From Pectinophora gossypiella (lineage: Eukaryota; Arthropoda; Insecta; Lepidoptera; Gelechiidae), in contig NC_065406.1 in the NCBI RefSeq assembly GCF_024362695.1, positions 744,001 through 808,000 of the forward strand: a stretch of DNA of 64,000 nucleotides, read 5' to 3'. The translations under genes were made by a program, and so were the position numbers. Below the pieces are notes generated by a model, which saw nothing but the letters and a program-made list of their open reading frames with translations, was not told where the DNA came from and made no database searches. Positions 52,450 through 63,467 of this stretch are shown piece after piece. Position 1 is the stretch's first letter. Each line of letters begins with the position of its first letter.

Positions 52450-52569
52450 TGGAGGACGCCAGCGGGCGCTACACTACCATGTTCTACTGGGGCAACAACT
52501 ACTGGACCGGCTCGGCGGAGCTCTGCCGCATCCTCAACCAACAGCACTCGCCGCCCAACAACAACAACA
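52450..52569 (+). CDS. nrf-6-like: NRF-6-like protein, coding exon 2
   Basis: Residues 226 (split) to 265. The acceptor TTGTTTCAG and the phase-1 join restore WALK-M-EDASGR, followed by FYWGNNYWTGSAELCRILNQ, the NRF-domain segment in which a G-N dipeptide and a Cys (C251) are conserved. In the family this part lies outside the membrane, in the lumen or extracellular space. A (N)4 run from an AAC repeat ends the exon; the donor is AACA|GTAAGA, phase 1. The exon is GC-rich against AT-rich flanks, with Rep-F 38 bases upstream and SINE-C 66 bases downstream. Confidence 0.9.
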
Positions 52570-52634
52570 GTAAGAATTATTAACTCTAACATGACATACA
52601 CTCATGACTATATCCCAATTGGAGTATCCAGAAG

Positions 52635-53315
52635 TAGCCGTGGTAGCCCAGTTGGTAGAACGCTTGCCTCTCACTTTGAGGTCGCATGTTCGAATCCAGC
52701 ATAGGCCTAAACTATTGTCGAATTTGTTTTCGAATTCATCTTTGGATCATAAACAATTATCACGTGTCTGCGGTGAAGGAAAACATCGCGAAGAATCAGA
52801 ATCAGAATCATTTATTCAACGTAATTATCATGGATAAACTTGTTGAAGGTCAATGTAACATTTTGAATTTACGTCATTTCGCAAGGTGTTATGGCTGAGG
52901 AGAAGAAATGACAAGAAACAGCAACACATCTTTTAAATCAATGAGGGTACATTACAAGTTATTTAATAACTAGAGGAACACATTTAATACCAGACATGTT
53001 TATCATTTAGGTAATCATTAATCTTATAATAAGCTTTTTTACATAAAGTAAGCTTCACGTGAGCTTTAAATTTATTCTCTGACAAATTTAAAATATTATC
53101 TGGTATTTTATTGTTATAACGTATACATAAAGAAGAAACCCTCATTCCCGAGAAATGCATTTTCGGAGGTATGTGACCTAACCTGTATTGGGCTGGTTTT
53201 CCCTTCGCGGGTTGGAAGGTCAGACAGGCAGTCGCATCTGTAAAAAAACCGGTCCTGTCAAATCTCCTAGTTAGGTAAGCGGTCCGCGTGAAAAACGGGA
53301 TAATGCAAGGGATGA
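52635..53315 (+). mobile_element. SINE-C split by a minus-strand LINE tail
   Basis: SINE-C head and first half at 52635-52792 (CCGTGGTAGCCCAGTTGGTA, TGTTCGAATCCAGC). A LINE tail at 52793-53130 (TCAGAATCAGAATCATTTAT to about 53130). SINE-C resumes with ACCCTCATTCCCGAGAAATG to 53315. GAAGAA is repeated at the junctions. Confidence 0.85.
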
Positions 53316-53324
53316 GAAATACAT

Positions 53325-53524
53325 CCATCTCAAGATGAACTAAGTACCCACACCTCACCGAGCTTTCTGTTAGACCAATGTGATGTATTCATCACATCAC
53401 ATCATCACATCATGGAGTGAGCCGTATCGCCGTCTATAATGGTCAAGCCAATTGTGTTAGTGAAAACTAACTCATTGGGCAAGTCCGGTATCGAGCTTCG
53501 AACCGACGCTCCCCGTCTGAGAAG
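53325..53524 (+). repeat. Rep-I copy with (CATCA)n gain
   Basis: CATCTCAAGATGAACTAAGT, CTCACCGAGCTTTCTGTTAG, then TCACATCACATCATCACATC and GTGAGCCGTATCGCCGTCTA. Confidence 0.7.
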
Positions 53525-53537
53525 CACAGTGATTATT

Positions 53538-53831
53538 CATCATCATCATCATCAGCCCATTAACGTCCCCACTGCTGGGGCACGGGCCTTCCCTATGGAT
53601 AGATAGGGAGATCGGGCCTTAAGCCATCACGCGGGCCCAGTGCGGATTGATGGTTATTAACGACTGCTAATGCAGCCGGGACCAACGGTTTAACGTGCCT
53701 TCCGAAGCCCGGAGGAGCTCGAGATGAAAACTTTTTTTGTGGTGACCCATCCTATGACCGGCCTATGCGAAAGTTTCTTAACTTCAACAATCTTAGACCG
53801 AGCGCGTTTACCGCTGCGCCACCGAGCTCCT
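53538..53831 (-). mobile_element. SINE-5S, full length, 13-bp target duplication
   Basis: CATCATCATCATCATCAGCC tail end, CGTCCCCACTGCTGGGGCAC, central domain (ACGTGCCTTCCGAAGCCCGG), 5S-like GTGACCCATCCTATGACCGG, and tRNA-like TTTACCGCTGCGCCACCGAG. CACAGTGATTATT flanks it at 53525-53537 and 53832-53844. Confidence 0.95.
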
Positions 53832-53929
53832 CACAGTGATTATTAACTCTACAATATTATTATTACACAAGTGTAAGCGATCTTCCTCACAGACGCCATT
53901 CGTGCGTAATCGAAACAGTTATATAATAT

Positions 53930-54262
53930 TGCTATTTGACATGACATTGCGCACTTGCTTTTACATGCGCAAATATGTCAAATTACAATATTGCTTTTTA
54001 GACGGGTGTTTCCTGTTCGACCGACCGTTAGATCCAGACCAAGACCGAAAGGGGTGGGCAGAGCCACAAGTAATCAAAGACAACTTGCAGCCACTATTGA
54101 TACATAGTCCTAAGATGGATATAATTAATATTATGGTGACAAGCGATCAGACTAATAGCCCGTAACATTTGTCCATAATAACCCAACACCAATAATAACC
54201 CTGACATAAGAGTTGATGGGGTTTGTAATCCACCTTACAACCCACACGATAGAAGAAGATTG
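53930..54262. mobile_element. MITE-3 fragment, LINE scrap and SINE-B tail
   Basis: 53930-54005 is MITE-3 centre (ATGCGCAAATATGTCAAATT). 54006-54170 has a frame with LFDRPLDPDQDRKGWAEPQ, of LINE style. 54195-54262 is a SINE-B tail (GACATAAGAGTTGATGGGGT, CACGATAGAAGAAG). Confidence 0.5.
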
Positions 54263-54369
54263 TCCATAAACTTTAAAAGGACACAATCCCTCTGTCAGAT
54301 TTTACGACATAACCTGGGAAGCTGAACCTGTTCTATAGCTTTTACTCGCTCCCTAGTATTGCATCACAC

Positions 54370-54595
54370 ATACATAAACTCACGCCTATTTCCCACCGGA
54401 GTAAGCAGAGACTATGGAATTCGATTTGCTTCGAACCTGACACACTTCTCTTGCTTCCTTCACATTCATCAATCGCTTCATACACGCTCGCCGGTTCAGA
54501 GTAGATCGTACTAAACCTTTTCTGAGGACATCTCTAATTTGATCAATGTAAGTCCTTGTAGGTCTTCCTCTGCCAGCCCTACCACCAACCATATA
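54370..54595 (-). mobile_element. LINE-D 3' end with coding frame
   Basis: The minus-strand frame shows RGRPTRTYIDQIRDVLRKG, VRSTLNRRACMKRLM and SIVSAYSGGK, the C-terminus of a non-LTR retrotransposon protein common in Lepidoptera. Confidence 0.75.
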
Positions 54596-54780
54596 GCAGC
54601 ATCATCGCAACATACAAGTTATCGTTTATTTACCAACCTTTTCACACGTACGTCAACTATTATTTACTTAAATATTTACTCAAAATTAGGTTTATCACAA
54701 ATATCAATAAGTATCGTCACTTTTCGTATATTCGTTGCCAAGGCAAACTGGAAGTTGTTTTGTGTCCTTAAATAAAGAGT

Positions 54781-55086
54781 TCATCATCTCCCTAGCATTA
54801 TCCCTTTTCCCACAGGGTCCGCTTACCTTACCTGAAGATTTGACAGGTCCGGTTTGATACAGAAGCGACTGCCTGTCTGACCTTCCAACCCGCAAAGGGA
54901 AAACCAGCCCAATACAGGTTATGTCACATACCCCCGCAACGAAGTTTTCTCGGCTATGTAGATTTCCTCACGATGTTTTCCTTCACCGACAAGCACATGA
55001 TAATCATTTTAATAATTTAATCATTTATTTAAACGATTTCGAAAATCATAGGCCCGTATAGGCCCGTGCTGGATTCGAACCTACGG
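54781..55086 (-). mobile_element. SINE-C, 16-bp target duplication
   Basis: CATCATCTCCCTAGCATTAT to GTGCTGGATTCGAACCTACG; the head is cut after the B-box. TCCTTAAATAAAGAGT at 54765-54780 and, with one change, 55087-55102. Confidence 0.9.
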
Positions 55087-55102
55087 TCCTTAAATAAACA
55101 GT

Positions 55103-55733
55103 TAGCTAGCTTGAATAAATCCTGGCAGTTCAATAAACATTTTGGCAATGTCGACTACAACTTAAGTCCTACGAGTACAAATATGTCGAATGTGACCTCT
55201 GAAAAACGATTTACACTTGAAGGTTCAAGATTAAAGTGTTCATTATTCACGTAAAATGCACAGGCACTTCCTCGGGGCTGCTTTAATAAGATTAATATGT
55301 TAAACATTGCAAGTTCACCTTCGTTTTCGTACTATTTCATTCGTATAATTACGTTAATTGCTGTGTTGATATATTAACGGCACCATATTCCATAAAAGTA
55401 AGTAAGTACCTACGTTTATTTATTTGTTTATTCAGAGATTCAGATTTTTTAATCCGGACACTTTATGTCCCGAATACGATTCAAAATTATTGCCAAATGT
55501 AATATTTATCGAAATATAATTTATCTCGCTGATACTTTTTAATAATTTTATTCTTTCCTTTTTTGGTTTTAAAATCGCGTATGTTTTAACAGACTACAAA
55601 AATATAGGAGGTTACTTTTTTTTTAATCTGGCTTCCGCGGCTAGCGATGCGCCAATGACAAAGAAGTAGACCATTTTGATTTTATTTTCCAAAAGCTTAC
55701 TTACTTATTTTTACCCCAACAAACCAGTACCAG
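55103..55733. other. AT-rich stretch
   Basis: Nothing recognised apart from low-complexity T runs. Confidence 0.35.
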
Positions 55734-55884
55734 TGCAGTCATGAGCAATACATGTACCCGCTTTAGAACCCTGTCGCACTATCATATTTGATATTTAATG
55801 AGACTTACGGTGTAATTTGTCAAAAAAGTTAATGTGACATGGTTTCAAAGTGTATACATACATATATTAGTACTCGTGACCGTA
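55734..55884. mobile_element. MITE-1 copy
   Basis: TGCAGTCATGAGCAATACAT to TTAGTACTCGTGACCGTA. Confidence 0.85.
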
Positions 55885-56297
55885 CATAATATGTAAGTAA
55901 CTTTATTATATAACTTTAGTATCTATCTATTGTTAGGTAGATACTTTAATAATATCTAATAATAGTATATAACGACGACTAAAGTTAATAAGTATTAGAA
56001 GTAGGTATGATTGAAGACGATTAAACTCAATAAAGTCAGTAATTGGCCAGTCAACAATGTAATGAGCCCTCCAATTTGATATTAACTTCAATAATAAACA
56101 TGATTCAAGCATAATTCATACGTGATTTGTCGCATTTGATCCACCATTCACTTCCCAAGGTTTGTAATGAAAGTATAGTTATGCCACAGATCATATATAA
56201 TGTTATGCTAATCTAAAATGTATTTAAGTAACTATATGAGATTTTTTATTACAAATAAGCTCTAAGCGCTTATAAAACCTTGGATAAAAATCTAGTG

Positions 56298-56495
56298 TAC
56301 TGGGGGGTTAAGAAGACTTTTTCTTTGACGTGACTTACTGTAGATCTGCCACAGATGGCATTAACTACTTGGCCGGCCAAAAGGAGAGTGCTAAAGGCTC
56401 TCACCCGGTACGGTTAAAGAGGCCACATCGAAGCAATTCATCTAAAAAAGCAATATTGCATTTTGACATTTGCGCATATAAAAGTAAGTGCGCCC
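56298..56495. mobile_element. MITE-3 split by a jockey tail
   Basis: CTGGGGGGTTAAGAAGAC at the left, a minus-strand jockey tail (56320-56410), then GGTTAAAGAGGCCACATCGA and the MITE-3 arm. GGTTAA(A)GA is repeated at the junctions. Confidence 0.75.
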
Positions 56496-57364
56496 CCTGT
56501 ACATAATAAGCACTACATATTTTTTCAGTTACTTCATAGGTGAAAAAATATTTTAGCTCTTATAGGTATAAAACCTTCTTTTATGTACAAAGAAGGATTT
56601 TGAACTGGTTGATATTACAAAAAAAATATTTAGTGAAAGACATAAAATGTACAAAAAAAGATAATCGTTAAATACTTTTTAAATTTCGTAAAAGGCATAC
56701 CTATTTTATTATTTTTCAATTTTTTCCGCTCATTCAGCCAGGTTTTAAATTTGAAAAAGATTATAATCTAAAAAAAAGCTCGTCCATTTATTGTTGGTTT
56801 AAAGTTTGAACACATGAAATAGATTACTTGAAACCTTAGGCTGGAACACATGAAATAGCAAACTAGTCTCAAAGAACGTCTCTTTGGAATGTTAGACGAG
56901 AAGACACGATGTCGCATATCTAAACAATTTGATTATTATCTTTATGACAAGCAATTATTTTCATTTTTTTGGACGATATTTATACCTAGGCCGGAGTAAG
57001 AAGCAGTTTATAAGTATTTTCTTTGGAAGCAGCGGCTATTCCGGTACTATTTACTTAAAGAGTGGTTGTCGAAACTCCGCTTTCTACAAACTGCGGCCTC
57101 GCGTCGGCCTTGCGACCTACTGATTTTCGGAGAAACCACTGGTCTCCGTGACATGTTGTATAACTATCATGTTTAATAACAAGCATATTTTCGAGTCGTA
57201 ATGTTCGTTGACCGCACAGGACGGTCAACAGGTCAAATAATAAGGCAGCTGATGTAATTGTTTCCCATAATTGAATTGAATTGGATTGCTTTAAGTGTGT
57301 ACATTTACGAAAGAAAAAATACGTTGTTATTGACACTTAAACCGTGGAATAACGAATAATACTA
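56496..57364. other. unassigned intronic stretch
   Basis: AT-rich. A short palindrome-like pair (GTGGTTGTCGAAACTCCGCT and GATTTTCGGAGAAACCACTG) lies near 57062-57145. No gene. Confidence 0.3.
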
Positions 57365-57671
57365 CGTATAGAACAGCAACTCTCCGCCCCCTACCAGCGT
57401 CTGAGCTAGGTTTACCTCACCCCCCTCGAACATAGTTTAGTCTTCAATCGTATGGCGTCAGACGTCACACACACAGATGTGTGTACGATAACATCAATGT
57501 GTGGTGTCTGTGTAAAACGAGGTTGTTTGTGTGAAGTGGCCAGGGTGTGCTTATACGGGCTGTCACAAACATTTATATTACTAACGGATATCTATATTAT
57601 TATAAACAACACAACAACAATTATTATAACACATGCTCATTAATCAAAGCTCCCTAGAGGTCTTTAGTGTT

Positions 57672-57850
57672 TTTTTTTTTAAAGAACGTCTAGGGCCCTG
57701 TGCCGAGGTTTTTCTTGCAGCTTCTTTTCCCCGGCTATACAGGTTGTGAGAAGCTGCAGTAGTTTTAGGCGGATGTGACGTTCGTTATGTAAAAATTGTC
57801 GATTCAAAGTGTAACTATGTTACCTACTGAATAAAGATATTTTTTAATAT
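57672..57850 (+). mobile_element. LINE-E tail, plus strand
   Basis: AAAGAACGTCTAGGGCCCTG, GCAGTAGTTTTAGGCGGATG and TTACCTACTGAATAAAGATA. Confidence 0.8.
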
Positions 57851-57857
57851 AATAGAA

Positions 57858-58015
57858 AGAAAAAGAAGAAGAAAGAAAATATTTATTTCCATATTGGACG
57901 CCACATTTACAAACTTACAATACAGAAATAACAAAAAAAAATAGAAAAAAAACAAAGACAAATAATACAGACATTAAATACACAATGGAGGCGCCCAAAA
58001 TAAAAAAAGGATCTC
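57858..58015 (-). mobile_element. LINE tail, minus strand
   Basis: AGAAGAAAGAAAATATTTAT and TTCCATATTGGACGCCACAT. Confidence 0.5.
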
Positions 58016-58059
58016 CCTCAGCATAATGCCGTGACACGTGCTTAGCACGGGCTTAATAA

Positions 58060-58166
58060 ATTACTTTCCGTTCCATACTTTTGCGATGGAAAATTCCACT
58101 TGATATTAACTCAGAATCATGGTCGGAATCTTCCCCCTGAGTATTCGTTACGATCTCACTTTGTAT
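58060..58166. mobile_element. MITE-2 half, abutting exon 3
   Basis: TTTTGCGATGGAAAATTCCA, CTTGATATTAACTCAGAATC and GTATTCGTTACGATCTCACT. It ends 28 bases before the exon 3 acceptor junction. Confidence 0.8.
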
Positions 58167-58194
58167 AACGCTAATACGAAGAATTTTGTTGCAG

Positions 58195-58328
58195 AATCCA
58201 AAAGCTCGCAGATCTTCAGCGAGTGGCGCGAAGACGTCTCCATGACCGGCCTGGGCCCGCCCTTCGAGACTGCCTTCTACACCGTACGCCTGACCGTCTC
58301 CACTGACCTGACAGACATCATACGGACG
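58195..58328 (+). CDS. nrf-6-like: NRF-6-like protein, coding exon 3
   Basis: Residues 266 (split, Lys) to 310. The acceptor reads TTTTGTTGCAG with only a short pyrimidine tract; GCTAAT at 58170 is a possible branch site. The peptide KSSQIFSEWREDVSMTGLGP followed by FETAFYTVRLTV is the middle of the NRF domain. Where many relatives have a Cys-containing segment this one has FYTVRL without Cys. The donor is ACG|GTAAAC, phase 0. Flanked by three MITE-2 copies within 620 bases. Confidence 0.88.
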
Positions 58329-58448
58329 GTAAACATTTGCTACTTCTGTTTTTTAATTGAAAGAGTAAGTCCTGTTCAGTTGGACCATAGAATAAAGTAT
58401 AAATAACATATACTCAGCATAGAATGAACTCTCCGCCCCGCACTAATA

Positions 58449-58680
58449 TACAGGGTGTTAGTGACATCGTAACGAATACTGAGAGGGATGATTCAGACCA
58501 TGATTCTGAGTTAATATCAAGTAGAATTTTCCGTCGCAAAATTCATGTTATTTTTTTAGTTTTTTTAAATTATTTTCAATTCTATACTTTTGCGATGGAA
58601 AATTCCACTTGATATTAACTCAGAATAATCAGCTGAATCATCCCTCTCAGTATTCGTTACGATGTCACTTACACCCCATA
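58449..58680. mobile_element. MITE-2 copy
   Basis: TACAGGGTGTTAGTGACATC to TGTCACTTACACCCCATA; inverted halves. Confidence 0.9.
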
Positions 58681-58709
58681 CAAGTACATACAGTAGCCAT
58701 ACAAGTAGG

Positions 58710-58940
58710 TATGGGTGTTAGTGACACTGTAACGAGTACTGAAGGGGATGATTCAGACCATGATTCTGAGTCGATATCAAGTGGAATTTCCTGTCGGAGA
58801 AGTCATGAAAATTTTAGATCTTAATTAAATTATTTTCCGTTCCATACTTTTGCGACGAAAAATTCCACTTGATATCAACTCATAATTATGGCCTGAATCA
58901 TCCCTCAAAGTTTTCGTTACGATGTCACTAACACCCTGTA
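58710..58940. mobile_element. MITE-2 copy
   Basis: TATGGGTGTTAGTGACACTG to GTCACTAACACCCTGTA; inverted halves, 29 bases after the previous copy. Confidence 0.9.
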
Positions 58941-59255
58941 TGTATCGGTGCCAATTACATTTACCCCCCAACGCTAACGGCCGTCAAAGGGTAAGAGAGC
59001 GCGCGGATCTGTCTGTGTCGTTCGCACTTACGGGATTAATAAAAGATTGTTGTATGGAGTGTCCGGTCTGTGGTTGGGCGCCAAAACGATCGTACCATTA
59101 CCTATACTAATATATAGAGGAGGTATAGAGTAACTTTATTAAATGAGATGCTTACATATAGATTAAACAATTAATGCTTAATTAAAGCACTAAACACAGT
59201 GTACTTACTTAGTGTAGTTATGCACTGGGCGCTGACTCTCGAATGACTCCTCAAC
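58941..59255. other. unassigned stretch
   Basis: GGTAAGAGAGCGCGCGGATC patch near 58990 is GC-rich; nothing recognised. Confidence 0.3.
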
Positions 59256-59271
59256 ACTATCTTTCTTGAAC

Positions 59272-59522
59272 GCCGTCTCGGTGGTCGAACGACCTCGGTG
59301 GTCCAGTGGTTGACCGTTGGGCTCACGATCCGGAGGTCCCGGGTTTGATTCCCGGTGGGGACATATCACAAAAATTACTTTGTGATCCCTAGTTTTAAGA
59401 TGATCCGTGCTTCGGAAAGCACGTTAAGCCGTTGGCCCTGGTTACTACGTCGTTACATGAGCCATGTCAGGAGCCTTTGGCGGCTCAATAGTAACCCTGA
59501 CGCCAGAAGATAGAAGAAGAAG
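59272..59522 (+). mobile_element. SINE-B, target duplication about 15 bp
   Basis: GGTGGTCCAGTGGTTGACCG, CCCGGGTTTGATTCCCGGTG, central domain from 59404 and (GAA)n end. ACTATCTTTCTTGAAC at 59256-59271 and a one-base-shorter copy at 59523-59537. Confidence 0.9.
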
Positions 59523-59771
59523 ACTATCTTTCTGAACCCTGTTTCAAAATAAGTCACGTCTAAATAAAACTGAGAATGAAAGGAACATGAGTACACTATT
59601 TAGAATGTACAGATGTTGAATATGAAACTATAACACGGTTATAGCATTAGACAGTTATTTAACGAGGCTAAGAGGACACTGTACTATAATAAATTAGCAT
59701 GGCTGAATATAATGAGCCGACACAGTTCTGCAAAAAAAAGTGTGTCACTTCAAATAATATAATACATGCAC

Positions 59772-59900
59772 ATGTATAAACAGCTTATATACGCCCCACT
59801 GCTGAGTACAGGCCTCGCCTCAATCAATTGAAGGAGGTATGGAGCAAACACCACGAAGCTCCACTGCTGGTTGGTAGGTATGATTTTTTACGGCGGCTGT
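59772..59900 (-). mobile_element. SINE-A tail, diverged
   Basis: ACAGCTTATATACGCCCCAC, CAGGCCTCGCCTCAATCAAT and GGAGGTATGGAGC. Confidence 0.7.
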
Positions 59901-60403
59901 TTTTTAGCTTATGCTATAATGTAAATATTATTATTTAGATATCTAAATGAAGTCTACGCCATCTACGTGATATTGAAATTAAGTGAAAAAAAAAATACTT
60001 ACTTTCCTACTTATTGTTTTAAATGTGGTAAATGGTACACACGACACGATTCATTTATAACAAACATTATAGAAGGAAAAAATTGAAATAGTATGTGATA
60101 TATGTATATTTGACGACGACAACCGCCTGACTCGTTTGCTCATTTGCTTCGTATCAATTCTTTATAAAAAAAAACAACTCTATTACTTACTTTATTCGAT
60201 TCTAAGTTGCAAAACTAGTACTTAACATATTTTGATAGATACGTATACCTAACTACTACCCACGTAAGATAACAGCAGCACACACCACATCACACCTGAG
60301 CAGCATCACTCCTGTATCCGTAAAAGGGTATTCAGAAGTGTATATTACACACACCACCTACCCCCACCTAACCTAGTATTGAATATCCTGTATGTCTATC
60401 CAG
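59901..60403. other. end of intron 3
   Basis: AT-rich; a LINE-P scrap (ACACGACACGATTCATTTAT) near 60038. CACCTACCCCCACCTAACCT and TGTATGTCTATCCAG lead into exon 4. Confidence 0.4.
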
Positions 60404-60576
60404 CGCCGCACGCTGCACCTCGGCCTATGCCTGCCGGCATCATGCGCAAGCGACGCGGTGACGTCACTGGTGAACGCCGCACGCGCGCCGCTGCTGCGGC
60501 ACACGGTCGCCGCGGTGCGATCACCTGATGCCATGCAGTACAGCTATATCGAGGATCCTACCTTCCAAGTGCTACT
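60404..60576 (+). CDS. nrf-6-like: NRF-6-like protein, coding exon 4
   Basis: Residues 311-367 plus two bases of codon 368. It starts RRTLHLGLCLPASCASDAVT: the G-x-C-x-P-x-x-C motif (C319, C324) is the hallmark end of the NRF domain, known from insect and nematode relatives and probably disulfide-bonded. A GC-rich Ala/Arg segment and YSYIEDPTFQVL follow, leading into the first membrane helix. Acceptor CTATCCAG, donor CT|GTGAGT (consensus), phase 2. The frame closes exactly with exon 5. Confidence 0.92.
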
Positions 60577-61701
60577 GTGAGTGTTGGACTTCATCTGTTA
60601 CGTTAAACAGGGACCTCGAGTCATTGACCTTTCATTCCAGTATGACATTTGGGATCGAGACAACGACAATGGCCTGTCCAGCACTGAACTATGAAATTAA
60701 AACAAAAGACGAACGTTAAATGCGAATATATAAACTCATTTTTATTTTTATACTCAAGTTAAAAAAAAAGTGTAATACAAGTAAGTAGCTACCTACTTAC
60801 TTATTCATTTCATATTACTTTAATTATCAGCAGTTTACTAAAACAGTAAACAAAATAAATGCTTCGAATCTCTATTTACTACCAAAAACTGATACATACT
60901 TACACATACATACATAAACTCACTCCTATTTACCACCGGGGTAAGCTGATTCCACGGAATTCCAGTTGCTTTCAAAAACTACTAATAAAAAATGCCTATA
61001 GGTGTCTGTTATCCATGAAATTAAAAGGTTAAACGATGGCAAATTTATGCAGCACCAACTATCTTTATTTTTGAGGAACATAGCCTGGATAGTCCCTCAT
61101 CGGGACCTGTGTAGGTAAATAAATATATATATATTATTTTTTTTATAAATAAATATTTATTTCCTTCACAACATGATACAAAGTGTACATTAGACAATAG
61201 GATTAAACACAACAAGTGATCATGTGTAAAGGCTGGAACCTAAACTAGGATACCCTGTATTATAGGATTCCAGGCCTCCACCTCCAGATCAGCAGTCTTA
61301 ATGGGTAGCCATACTTACAACCTTGAAATATTATTTATCATGTTCTAATTATTAATTAAAACAAAAGACGAACGGTAAGCCTGGTCACAAGTGTGTTGTA
61401 ATATTAAATCGTTTAAATAACAATGCGTATGTATGTACTTAAGGGTCAACAAGGTATACAATAATGCGTGTAATATAATTGTACAAAAACGTCGCTGTCG
61501 GCGAGTGCATGTATAAGTGTAATAACCCCATATTTGAGGATTTCGCAAATAAAATGTCATTACAAATTGTAGGTACTTAAGCACTTATTAATTTTCATAA
61601 AAAAATACTTGACATCAACACGCGTTACAATAAAATTGAGTTTTAAATGTTTCGGATGCAAAATTGGTTAGGTATTTAGTAACTTTGTGTTTGGCCATAA
61701 A
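60577..61701. other. intron 4, first part
   Basis: LINE-D scrap near 60905-60970 (CACTCCTATTTACCACCGGG). Motif TTTTTGAGGAACATAGCCTG near 61062 also occurs near 9320 and 48340. A minus-strand LINE tail TAAATAAATATTTATTTCCT lies near 61145. Confidence 0.4.
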
Positions 61702-62152
61702 CTTCAAAATGTTTTTTCGATTCTGCTTCGCATCACCCAAATCCCCGTGTAGTTGCGGCTTCCGATTACATCCCGCTTAGGGACGGTATTGAAAAGTATC
61801 GGCATCCGAAGGACGTAATATACGATCTCGACGACCCGATTACTCTAGCCATAAAGGCAGCCAATCAGCTCGCGACACCAAACACTTCAGGACCCCGATA
61901 CCGACCCCGCCGGCGTGGTCGACGATTTCCCTCAATCAGCGGTTATCGCATCGACCCACTAGGGTCGATTAATTCTTTCAAATATTTTTCCTCTCAGACG
62001 ACGCCCTGAGCCGAAGTTCGCGCCCAACTGGGTACCCTCAGGCCTGCTGTCTTAAGCGTTGTACCGGGTGAGAGCCTTCAGCGCTCCCCATTTGTCCGGC
62101 CAAGTAGTAAATGCCATCTGTGGCAAATCTACAATAAGTCACGTAAAAAAAA
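61702..62152 (+). mobile_element. jockey-type LINE 3' end with 15-bp target duplication
   Basis: RT C-terminus (FFRFCFASPKSP-like start, then RDGIEKYRHPKDVIYD), UTR and poly(A). GTGTTTGGCCATAAA at 61687-61701 and, with one change, 62153-62167. Confidence 0.93.
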
Positions 62153-62185
62153 GTGTTTGGCCTTAAATGATGATCCTTGTTATTA

Positions 62186-62214
62186 CAAAGTTTTCATTAC
62201 GATGTCACTAACAC
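62186..62214. mobile_element. MITE-2 tip
   Basis: TTTTCATTACGATGTCACTA then ACAC. Confidence 0.6.
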
Positions 62215-62884
62215 ATCGCTATCGATAATCGCCTATTTATTTGCGGTTTCATACAAAGTCCCGCACTGCTGTCTGCGTGTCCAGCTTTCCCGACTCTATG
62301 GTCAGCAAGGATTATTGTCCGTCTGTATGTCGTTGATAACATAACCTATAATTTTCGCCACCCTACCATACCTCAATTGTCGTTTTCCTGGAAATGCAGG
62401 CACTTGATACAAAAACAATATAAACACAGCACTTTAATAATTTAACGGGCGAATGGCTGTTGCAAATGTTTCGTCACGAATGCGAATTGTGATGACATCT
62501 AACAATTCTACGTGCCGGTCGATTTGTATGGAGAGTGTGTACTGTACTTAGCCAAATGATATAGCATATGCATGTCATGCGTGTAATGTAATGAGACAAG
62601 GAACTAGAAATATTAGTCCGCAGCGCAACAGTATCATACAAAAGGTTATAATAAGGTTTAGAATGTATTGCACATGTGGCGGACGCAACTAGTTGGCCAC
62701 CTAGTTCCGCTCACATGCAACAGATGGCGCCACATTCAATAATGCAGTCTTCAAGCGGTCGTAAAACGCGATAGTCACACTACTAACTTGTGGCTAGCGG
62801 GGTACTATGCTCAGTTCGGTACCCCGAAACACCCACGCACACCCACGCCGCCAAAGCACAAATATAAAGCATAACGTTTTTTTA
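62215..62884. other. unassigned part of intron 4
   Basis: No repeats recognised. Balanced base composition with several short GC-rich runs (CATGTGGCGGACGCAACTAG) could be conserved non-coding DNA. Confidence 0.3.
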
Positions 62885-63252
62885 ATTACAATATGCTCGC
62901 ATTTAACCACAATCTCACCCGATGGTAAGTGACGGTGTGGTCGAGGGTGGATCACACTTACCTAGCAAATTCCTATTCACTCTAGCCTTGAAGACTCCTC
63001 GATTACAACGAGTTGGAAAAACAGACTGCCGTCAGTTCCAGTCCTTTGCCGTTCGCATCAAAAAGGAAGAGGCAAAACGTTTAGTGCGGATTGGTGGTAT
63101 ATCCACAAGATGAGGATGAAATGCCTACCGACGTCTAGTTGTCCGTAGATGGAATGGAGTGGGTGGAATTAACTCGTGAAGTTACTGCGCACACTCACCG
63201 AAGTGTATCTTATAAAAATACTGGCAGACAAGCTACTCTTCGTCTGTGGTTT
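62885..63252 (-). repeat. Rep-N copy 2
   Basis: AACCACAATCTCACCCGATG, ACTCTAGCCTTGAAGACTCC, AAAAAGGAAGAGGC and CCGACGTCTAGTTGTCCGTA, as in 1067-1430. Confidence 0.75.
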
Positions 63253-63467
63253 AGACTTTAAGTGATAAGACTTGTGTAATAACCGCCATATTCCGCGCCC
63301 CAGCAGGCTGGTCCCTTTTTCTCGGATCTGTGTGCATAATTCTATGGTTGAATGAAATACAATTTTGACTCTATATTCTATTTCAAGAAAATAGGTATCA
63401 AACCAATATTATCTATTAGATACTTGGGTCTTACCACTTTGTGCTAATTGCATCACCCTCCCAACAG

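Noticed and set aside
57452..57643. 63-codon Cys/Thr-rich frame as a small secreted peptide
   Set aside because: Derived from ACACAC/GTGTGT-type low complexity; no signal peptide or splice support.
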